This document shows, in pieces, positions 56,611 to 64,000 of a stretch of 64,000 nucleotides of DNA; the first letter of the stretch is position 1, and every line of letters starts with the position of its first letter. The notes under the pieces are model-generated. The model was not told the DNA's origin. It did no database searches and was given only the letters and a program-made list of their open reading frames with translations. The position numbers were made by a program, and so were the translations under genes. The stretch comes from Azolla caroliniana (taxonomy: Eukaryota > Polypodiophyta). The stretch lies in contig JBHGNT010000002.1 in the NCBI GenBank assembly GCA_043228905.1, positions 11,656,001 to 11,720,000 of the forward strand, in the 5' to 3' direction.

Positions 56611-57261
56611 CGCCTACCATGTCTCGTTCTTGGAGTGACTGCCGCCGGCAAGCCCTACGGTGTTCTCCTTTTGCCGCTGTAAGTCTGTGACATTTTGCTC
56701 GTTTTCTTTCTTCACCCATACCGTCGCTTGCTTCCGGATGGTCTCCTGCATCTCCCATTCCTTGGCCATGCCCTTCGACCTTGTGGTCACCTGTTGTAGA
56801 TCTGCCACTTCAGGGACTACCATATTTACTGTCGGTCGTTTGTCATACCTCTCCGCCGGGCATTGATTACTATAATGGCCTTCCTGTCGGCAGTAGTAGC
56901 AGTAGGCTTTCCGGGTATTGCTGGATTCGGCATTGTCTGTTGTACCCGAGGCAGGTCCCGTGGTAAGCGCAGGGTTTTGGGCTGGTTGGCTGCTTGAAGC
57001 TCCTTGTTCCGGATCTCGTGGGTAGCCGCCTTTTTTGAAATGCCGTTTTTTGTTATAGTTCTTCTTATTGCGGTACTCTTGACGAGGTTGGTCGTTAAAT
57101 CTGTCATATTCCTCCCGTTGCTGACGATACCCGGGGGAGTGCTCCCGGTCGTAATGTTCGTATCGTCTATTGTAATCTCGGTACCGATCATATCTATCGT
57201 ACCGGTCATAGTTATCCCGCCGATCACCGTACCGGACCTCATTCTCCCGTCGACCGCCATA

Positions 57262-58650
57262 TCAGACATCCTGTGCCGGTCGGTCGCGGTCCATTCGCCG
57301 CCAGCGTTCCTCTTCTTCATCCCGGCTGCTGCTTGGCTCAATTTGTCGGACGGGCGGTGCTTGCCGGTTCAATAGATTATACTCGCACCTATCCGTCGCA
57401 TGGCCCTTGGATTGACAGATTAGACATTGCATCCTCATAGTGCATTCTAGTGCCAAGTGTCCGTAATTCAAGTAGGTTGTGCACTGTATTGCTTGCCGAA
57501 ACCGGAGGTCTTCATCGGACGGTAACGCCCGTTGGAGTGCTCCCAGTGTGAGCCAAGAGCTTGTCTTTTCCATCTCTCTCACCCGGTCAATGACCTGGTC
57601 AATGGTACTTGCGTGGAAGTCAATTACCGTGCAAACCGTGCGTAGGGGTTCCCGGAGCGCATTTAGGAATATAGTCCGTAATTCCTCCTCCGGGGGTGCG
57701 CGGGCAAGCTGACTATGCATCCGTTGAAACCGGATGACAAACTGGGGAATGCTCTCCCCTGCCTCCTGTCGGATGGTACAAAATAAGCCCACCATTACTG
57801 TCTGGTCCACCTCCTTTTGGAAAAAATGCAAGAATTTAGCTTTTAAATCTGTGAAGGTGGTGATGGTCGACAGGTCCTGCGTCCGACGCCATCTTGCTGC
57901 CGGTCCCTCCAATGTGACGCCAAATTCCGCTATCTTAGAGCGTTCCTCGTCCTCCGGGTTCAATCGCTGGGACACATGGTTTGCTTCCCATGTCTGTTCA
58001 AAGGCGTGAACATGAGCTTCCGCGTTCAGATCATCTCTATACTTGGAGTACTGGAACGGCATGTCGTCGTCCGGTATCGGTGCACGGGCTGGTGGTGTTG
58101 GTGGTCGTTCCTGGTTTTTCTCCGGCGTCGGTGGTCTTTCTTGATTTGTCTCCGGCGTCGGTGGTCTTTCCTCTTCTTTTGGTGACGGAGGCCTCTCCTC
58201 CTCGACTTCCAGTGTCGGAGGTCGCTCTTCCTCTGCTGGTTCCGGAGGTTCCAGCCTTAGCACTTCTGGTTCCGGTGTCGGTAAGGTGTCCGATCCTTCG
58301 TCCTACGGTCCGCCCGGGATTTCATTGCTGCTACGGTAGTTCGTGTGCACGCTGTATTCCCCTTCGGAATCCGATTCATACGCTGAAAAGGCTTCTGCTT
58401 CGCCTTCTCCACTTGCTAACGCATGGAGAAGGGATTCGGTTTCCCGGAGGCTGCTTAGGCTGCTGCTGTCATCCGGGTGCGATGTTTGCTGTAACCAGAG
58501 GGACTCCTCCGCTACTCTCCGGATTACGTTGGAAAACGAGCGATCCGCTCTAATTTCCTGCACCGCTTGCTGGAAAGCCTCACGTCTCCTTTGCCTTTCG
58601 GCAAGGCGTCGAGTTCGATCTGTAACCAGATCGTGCGTTGATCTAGTCAT
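57262..58650 (-). pseudogene. Gypsy-3 gag with ERPPTP repeats and zinc knuckles
   Basis: From the ATG at 58650 (MTRSTHDLVTDRTRR) a charged N-terminus leads to one TAG (58301-58303). Next come five ERPPxP repeats of about 10 residues, the gag domain (HVHAFEQTWEANHVSQRLNP, FLHFFQKEVDQTVMVGLF), a degenerate first knuckle (CTTYLNYGHLALEC) and an intact CLICQSKGHATDRC. A third knuckle (CYYCRQEGHYSNQC) lies in a shifted frame near 56890. Apart from that single stop and the late shift, gag is well kept. Confidence 0.8.
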
Positions 58651-58703
58651 CCATTCGTTCCGTCGTTCGCTGCAAAAACAGGAATCGTGGTCGCCAGAAA
58701 CTG

Positions 58704-59137
58704 TGTTAACTCTTAGGGCCGGACAATGGCCTAACATAGGGTGTCTACGGAAGACACTTCACCAAAGGGGTGTTACGGCAAGAGGATTAGGCTCAACGAT
58801 TAATTCGACTTAATTAGGTTACTTAGCAAGATCGTCCTTAATAATCACACGCGTAAGATATAACAATGAATGCAGAACGACAATTAACACAGAGGGATAA
58901 AAACACTAATCTTTATTAATTATCCGCTGCTCATTACATTGTATCCGGGCCTTTAAATAGGTTTCCGGTCTGTAGTACAAAACGGTGCCATCTGCACATG
59001 TTCGGGATCGGTCCGGATCCGGAACGGCATACCGATTCCGGTCCGTCTGTCCACACTAATAGCTTACTTACAACCATTCATGATAATTAAATAACTCCTT
59101 CGTTTCACACTCTGGACTCCTTTGCCGGCTGGTAATA
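58704..59137 (-). repeat. Gypsy-3 5' LTR
   Basis: 434 bp, starting TGTTAACTC on the plus strand and ending GGCTGGTAATA. The probable PBS (TGGCGACCACGATTCCTG on the minus strand, 58679-58696) lies seven bases inside it. Confidence 0.9.
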
Positions 59138-59181
59138 AGTGAGTGAGACTCGGTTGTGGCAGAGCATTATTCCGCACAATC

Positions 59182-59193
59182 TGGAATCAGAGC
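59182..59193 (+). other. Copia initiator-Met-type primer-binding site
   Basis: TGGAATCAGAGC differs by one base from the common plant copia PBS TGGTATCAGAGC and lies three bases after an LTR end. The element it belonged to is cut off at about 59235, where the Gypsy-4 LTR starts. Confidence 0.6.
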
Positions 59194-59235
59194 ATGGAAG
59201 ATCCATTCGGCGGTATGTTCAAGCTCACCGAATCC

Positions 59236-59679
59236 TGTCAGGGATGAACAACTGGGGGTAAAGAGATGGGGAAGTTGATGAGATAGGGAGATCGAGAAGT
59301 TGATGACAATGAGTAAAAATATCTATTCCATGACTGGTGTTGATCTCCTTGATGTTAACAAGGGAGATCAACCCTTTTTATACATGTAGTGATGCATGAT
59401 AAGCATGCTCATGCCAAGTCTTACATACTATAATATCAAGCATACTAATTCTTGCATGCCAAGTCTTACATGCTGATTCTTACATACTGAATCTTACATA
59501 CTAGGTCTTACATATTGGGTCTTAAATACTGAGTCTTACATACTGGGTCTTATGTACTGGGTCTTACATACTGAGTCTTACATACCACTCTTTATACAAA
59601 GGTTTGAAGTCTAAAGTTTGTCTAGGAGAAATATATATACAAGGGCCTAAGGTTCACATTCGAGTCGATGTTCATGACA
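59236..59679 (-). repeat. Gypsy-4 3' LTR
   Basis: On the minus strand it starts TGTCATGAAC after a purine tract (AAGGGGAGGATAA, 59680-59692) and ends CATCCCTGACA, 444 bp with TGTCA/TGACA ends. A TATAAAAAG box is near 59370-59378. Short tandem 'cttacatactgggt' copies fill 59440-59590. No second copy is in the window. Confidence 0.65.
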
Positions 59680-59697
59680 TTATCCTCCCCTTAAGTG

Positions 59698-61190
59698 CCG
59701 ACTTCAAGAAGGTACGGGTTTGTGAGGATATCAGAGATGAAAATCATGAACCACTTCCGGGGCATTTAGTAAATTTCTAGCGGGCTCCCATGTAACCTCA
59801 GAGATGGGATATCCTTTCCACAATACCAGATACTAAAGCTTTCGTTGGCTCTTGCACGAGTCCAGAATGGTCTCGACTTCATACTCATCCCCGGTCGCCA
59901 AAGCCACAGGGGAAGGTGGCTCGATGCTTCTTCCTGGAATTGAGGATGGATGATAGAGCGCAAGAAGTGATGCATGGAAGACATTGTGAATTCAGTAGTG
60001 TGATGGAAGAGCAAGAAGGAAAGCCACAATGTTGACTTTATCAATGATGTGGAATGGCCCCAACTTTTTGTAATCAAGTTTGTTGCATGGGTGAGTTGTC
60101 GGAATATGCCGACGTAATAGCCATACCATGTGACCGACTTTAAAACAGGCGCAACCCGTCGATGTTGATCAACCTTCTCTTTGTGTCGTTCTTGAGCAAT
60201 TGAGAGTTCTAGGGATAGGTCATGATGCACTTCTTTCATTAGACAAGCTCGCTCTTTAGCAAATGGATTCACAGAACCAGCAGGGATACCTATACTAAAG
60301 CGTGGGTGGAATCCATAATTTGCGAAGAAGGGTGTTACACTAGTTGATGTGTGGAGAGTATTGTTGTTGGCGAACTCAACCATTGGAAGAAATTTGATCC
60401 AATCATCTTGTTGATAACTTATCATACATCGGAGATATTGCTCTAGGATCTTATTTACTCGTTCCATTTGGCCATCTGTCTCAGGATGGAAGGTTGTCAA
60501 AATTTTTGTGGAAGTTCCAAGAATCTGGAAGAGGCGCTTCCAGAAATGAGACATAAATTGGGGACCACGATCAGAGATAATGTCATCCGGTAAACCATGA
60601 AGGCGCACAATATTTGTTAACAATAGATCTATTGTTTCCATCCCTGAAATTGCTTTAGAACATGGAATAAAATGTGCCATCTTTGTGAATCTATCCACCA
60701 CCACTAATACTGAATTGAATCCCTCAATGTTGGGAAGGTCGGTGATAAAATCCGTCGAGATGGAGGCCCATGGCCTACTTGGAATTGGCAAAGGTTGAAG
60801 TAGACCGTAGGGATGATGATGTATTGCTTTGGCGCGGGCACATGTATCACATGTTTTCACAAATTGTTTAACAAGTTTCCAAGGTTGTGACCACCAATAA
60901 CTTCTAGAGATTAACTCCAAAGTTTTTGCAACGCCAAAATGTCCAGCTAGGGCATCATCATGGCATTCCTTCATGATACGGATACGACAAGGACCATTTG
61001 GGACATACATTAAGTTGTTCCGAAAAAGATCTCGAAACATAAATTGTTCTTGACTATTCTATACCTCCTTTATGGTTGATTTGTTGACTCGATTATCCTT
61101 AATTTCTTTTGCAAATTTGTCGGTGGCAGTATCTATGGCTATTGCATTGAGTAATGATTCATCTGCACCCATATAAGCTGCAAAGAGCTG
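59698..61190 (-). pseudogene. Gypsy-4 integrase with C-terminal chromodomain
   Basis: Integrase shows HDDALAGHFGVAKTLELI...CDTCARAK, TDFITDLP, ISDRGPQF and GQMERVNKILEQYLR, so the zinc-binding set and Asp-Asp-Glu are present. After a frame change in the C-terminal domain, another frame near 59900-59770 encodes [16 protein letters not shown], a TAG, and YLVLWKGYPISEVTWEPARN, which is a clear chromodomain. In chromoviruses this domain directs insertion to particular chromatin. The stop and the shift make this copy inactive. Confidence 0.85.
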
Positions 61191-61193
61191 AAT

Positions 61194-62000
61194 CTAATGT
61201 GGTTGTAGGAGACAACATGATTGTTGATTGTAGGTCTCATTTCTTGGTTGAATTTTGAATTCCGAACGTCGAGATAGGGCATTGACTTTACCATGTTGGG
61301 CACCGGAATGAAAAACAATTTGAAAGTCATAGTTAGCTAGGAAGGTCGACCATCGCGCTTGCCTCTGGTTCAAAATGCGAGTAGTGGTGAAGTAGATGAG
61401 GTTCTTGTGATCGGTCACCACTTGGACACAGTGTTGGGCGCTTGCTAAGTAAGGACACCATTCTTCAAAGGCTGCAATAATGGCAGAGAGTTCTTTGTCA
61501 TAAACTGGGTAGTTGATCTCGGGAGGTGTGAACTTCCGAGAATAAAAGGCAATAGGATGAAGAATCCCATTGTTATCTGATTGAGAGAGAATGGCACTGA
61601 TGGCAAAGTTAGAGGCATCAGTTTCGATCGTAAATGGTTTGGTTAGATCTGGGTGTAGAAGTACCAGAGCTGAGGTAAAAGCTTTTTTTGGTGTCTCGAA
61701 TGCTAGTTGGGTTGTGGGAGTCCAGCAAAAAGGGGAATCCTTCCAAGTGAGTGCTATAAGTGGTTGTGCCAATGTAGAGAATTCTTGAATGAATCGACGA
61801 TAGAAGTTGGCAAAACCCAAAAATGATTGCACATCCTTGACCCTGGTGGGGACTTCCCATTGTTGAACCATTTCGACTTTCTTCTCATCCATAGTGATAC
61901 CATCAGATGAAATGACATACCTGAGGAATTCAACTGAGGTTCGATCAAACTCACACTTTTCAGGTTTCACATAAAGTTCAAGTTCCCGAAGTTTGGTCAA
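61194..62000 (-). pseudogene. Gypsy-4 RT end and RNase H
   Basis: The frame continues RT (LRELELYVKPEKCEFDRT, VQSFLGFANFYRRFI) into RNase H (FTIETDASNFAISAILSQ, IAFYSRKFTPPEINYPVYDK, VVTDHKNLIYF). The catalytic acids of RNase H appear intact. A TGA at about 62003, in place of the expected Arg, separates it from the RT part, and a stop at 61194 from integrase. Confidence 0.85.
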
Positions 62001-62006
62001 GATAAG

Positions 62007-62950
62007 TCAAACGTGCTTGGTGTGCTCTATGTAGTCCTGTGAAAAGATAAGTATGTCGTCGAGATAGATGACCACAAATTGGTCTAGATATTCTCGGAAG
62101 ATGTCATTCATCATATGTTGGAAAATGGCAGGAGCATTTGTGAGACCAAATGGCATTACCATGTATTCAAAATGCCCATACCTGATTCGAAATGCTGTTT
62201 TCCACTCATCTCCAGGCTTGATACGCACCAAGTTGTAGGCGCCTCTGAGATTGATTTCTGAGAATATATGCCCAGCCCGAAGTCGGTCGAGGAGTTCGGG
62301 GATTAGAGGTAGTGGATAGCGGTGTCGAACCGTGACTTGATTGAGCCCGCGATGGTCCATACATAGGCGCAACGTTCCATCTTTCTTTTTGACAAATAGA
62401 ATAGGAGAGCCAACTTGAGATTTTGAGTGGCGAATGAATCCCTTTGTGAGATTCTCTTCAATGTATATTTTGAGGGTCTTGAGTTCAAATTTAGATAACC
62501 CATAGATAGGGCCAAATGGAGGACAAGCACCATCTTTCAAGTCAATTGGAAAATCGTATGGGTGATGTTCGGGCAGGCGATCAACATTTTTCTTCTCCAA
62601 TACATCAGAGAAATCATTGTATTTTGATGGAAAAGAGCTAGTACATAGGGTAGTATTTGGAGTGGACATGACCGCCATGTCCTTAGAATTAGAAATGGAT
62701 GCAATCAGCATTGTATCACTTACCTGAGCAAGAGTTGGAACTGTTTCCGAGGCCGACACGGGACTAACTATTGATGTTGTTTTTATTGGAGCAACCACTG
62801 ACATGGTTCTCCCTTAAGAGGAAATGGGAGCGACTGATAACTTGGTCCTCACCGGAGCAAAAATGGGAGTTGCCTCTGAAACATGGGTGGGAGCGACTGT
62901 TGACGTTGTCGTGAAGATTCGCGCATGCGTGTGCTACTCGAGCGACCACC
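62007..62950 (-). pseudogene. Gypsy-4 protease linker and reverse transcriptase
   Basis: An N-terminal part with repeated Val-Ala-Pro words and one stop leads to [59 protein letters not shown] and the active site YLDDILIFS. The wording (Pro-Pro-Phe-Gly-Pro-Ile-Tyr, Asp-Glu-Trp-Lys-Thr-Ala-Phe-Arg) is that of fungal-like and Tcn1-like chromoviruses. No gag is recognised upstream, so gag has been lost or replaced. Confidence 0.85.
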
Positions 62951-63337
62951 GGGGTCTTGGACTGGGGAGGACGTTCGCGGAATTATCGAAGAGATGACGA
63001 TCAATGTAAGATTGGATGAAATTTGTTCACTTGAGAAGAAGAAAGATTGTACACTTGAGAAGTAGAAAAATATGAAGAAGATAAAGACGAATATAATTAT
63101 ATTGATGATAGTGGTGTTGGTGATATCACATATTGAGCCCCCCTTTACACAAGCTCCACTAGGGTTTTATAGCTCTCTTCATGCACAAAACCATGAGTTT
63201 AGAACCATGGTTTTGGGGACACGATTTTTCTTATGACATGCAAAATCCATGGGTTTAGAACCATGGTTTTGTGCACATGGTTTTCTATGGTTGTTTCGTC
63301 TATAATTCGTATATGAAAAGGAAATAAGATTATCAAA
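62940..63337 (-). repeat. LTR-like sequence related to 50546-50930
   Basis: The minus strand repeats the ACCATGGTTTTGTGCA palindrome cluster (63180-63290) and a CTATAAAACCC TATA box (63162-63172). It does not match the Gypsy-4 3' LTR at 59236, so the LTR next to the pol may belong to another element, or the element is a mosaic. Confidence 0.5.
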
Positions 63338-63415
63338 TGATGTTCTTTCCACTACGGGTAGGCAGATTTGGAATCTGCTTCTAGATAGTTCGAGTCGTGG
63401 GGGGGGTTCAAACAA
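63338..63415 (+). repeat. tRNA-like sequence at an LTR edge
   Basis: GCAGATTTGGAATCTGC forms a perfect 5-bp stem with a 7-nt loop like an anticodon arm, and GATAGTTCGAGTCG resembles a T-arm. A D-arm-like CACTACGGGTAGG precedes. Acceptor pairing is not evident. It begins next to the LTR edge, in the same relative orientation as 50460-50535. Confidence 0.4.
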
Positions 63416-63949
63416 AGACATTAATGAAAGTATTTCGAGATATATCTCCGATGAAGCGAATACACCAAAGTTTCTAGAACACTCTAACTCACCTGTATGG
63501 GACTGTGCTAGAAGCAATTTCATTCCAAGAAACTATGTAGAATGGAATGGGTGTGCTTGAGCAAATAATTAGTATTCTTTCGTTTTCATGCTAGCAATAT
63601 CCAACTTTCTTTCGGACAACAATGAAAAAATTTGACAGAATTAAAAAGAGTTAGAGATACTTATTTAAAATAGAAAACCCAACCCTAAAAAGTTGGTTTA
63701 ACAAGCAAGCGCGTGACGAAACAAACTGAGCAATGGCCCTAGCTAGTCGATAGGGCTAAAGCGACGACAAGGAAGTAGAACTCCAACCACGGCGTAGGTG
63801 TTCTTTCCGCTGGCCGGCCACCTGTGGACATCACAGATGGATCGCATCTACGTCGTCGTCCGGGAGGCATGAGCTGCCAATTTGCGGCAGTTGTTGGCTG
63901 CATGGGCATCGTCACGATCAAAAGAGGGCATGGGAGCTCGTATTCCGGA
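63416..63949. other. No recognisable gene
   Basis: No convincing frame. The stretch 63720-63930 is GC-richer and has a short minus-strand frame that I cannot relate to any family. Confidence 0.4.
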
Positions 63950-63951
63950 AC

Positions 63952-64000
63952 CTGTTAGGAAACAGGTCCCTTCGGATGGGAAGTGAGAGGAACAATACTA
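63952..64000 (+). repeat. Start of a copia-type LTR, cut by the window edge
   Basis: TGTTAGGAAACAGGTCCCTT followed by 'cggatggg' resembles the start of the LTR at 53473 (TATTGGGAAACATGTCCC). Only 49 bp are visible. Confidence 0.4.

Larger units (their letters stand above)
53979..59137 (-). mobile_element. Gypsy-3: deleted LTR retrotransposon with TSD AGTGA
   Basis: LTRs 53979-54394 and 58704-59137 enclose 4.3 kb. The 5-bp target duplication AGTGA is exact (53974-53978 and 59138-59142). The minus strand encodes gag, protease, the first part of RT and a long coiled-coil/proline-rich frame. RNase H and integrase are absent. It is therefore non-autonomous and would depend on a relative such as Gypsy-2, whose proteins are similar. 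Confidence 0.9.
53473..59178 (+). repeat. Copia 5' LTR split by Gypsy-3
   Basis: The left part is 53473-53978 and the right part 59143-59178, joined across one copy of AGTGA. It starts TATTGGGAAACATGTCCC, has TATATAAGTATAAATATA near 53683-53700, and shows the usual copia downstream end (TTTTCCCGGTTTGGGTTTTC). Its total is about 540 bp, followed by a PBS at 59182. The sequence beginning at 63952 resembles its start. Confidence 0.6.

Noticed and set aside
63338-63415. Functional tRNA gene with anticodon TGG
   Set aside because: A neat anticodon-like hairpin exists, but the T stem and acceptor stem are not convincing.

Overview
The window is nuclear DNA of a land plant with a large, repeat-rich genome. 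The evidence is spliced genes with GT-AG introns, Ty1/copia and Ty3/gypsy LTR retrotransposons, Mutator-like (MULE) and hAT DNA transposons, and a helicase gene whose introns reach 4.4 kb. Several families (a fungal/Tcn1-like chromovirus, an unusual gypsy lineage, a ParB-like gene relic) recall non-seed plants such as lycophytes, ferns or mosses. That placement is an inference from remembered family resemblance, not a proof.

Layout. 0-3.3 kb: a 48-bp minisatellite, a gypsy LTR broken by a copia LTR, a copia RNase H relic that stops exactly where a nearly full 5S rRNA-like sequence begins, and a hAT MITE with an 8-bp target duplication. 4.5-16.2 kb: remains of a minus-strand MULE (MULE-1) with a transposase tail, a broken ULP1-type protease gene and arrays of a GGTTGGGCGACC motif. 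A 7-kb gypsy element (Gypsy-1) sits inside it. 16.3-30.4 kb: a second, better preserved plus-strand MULE (MULE-2) with ~83-bp terminal inverted repeats, a five-exon ULP1-like gene with a complete catalytic set, a decayed MURA-type transposase gene and arrays of an AGCCCGACTC motif. A 7.2-kb gypsy element (Gypsy-2) lies inside it, 10 bp after the ULP1 stop codon.

30.6-44.7 kb: the only host gene that looks intact. It has 15 exons encoding an 845-residue UPF1/IGHMBP2-type superfamily 1B helicase with a likely organelle presequence. Its introns carry copia, SINE-like and LINE relics. The right end of MULE-2 lies only 197 bp before its start codon.

45-64 kb: nested retroelements and relics: a copia RNase H plus 3' LTR; a decayed ParB-like gene; a copia element broken by LTR pieces; Gypsy-3, a clean insertion (TSD AGTGA) that lacks RNase H and integrase and has its reverse transcriptase fused to a coiled-coil frame; and Gypsy-4, a chromodomain-bearing pol with one LTR.

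How the parts relate: the two MULEs share gene order (TIR, motif array, ULP1-like gene, motif array, transposase) but use different array motifs. Gypsy-2, Gypsy-3 and a third LTR fragment share a proline-rich/acidic tail frame and an 18-nt sequence at their 3' border. Most retroelement genes carry stops or frameshifts; the helicase carries none.
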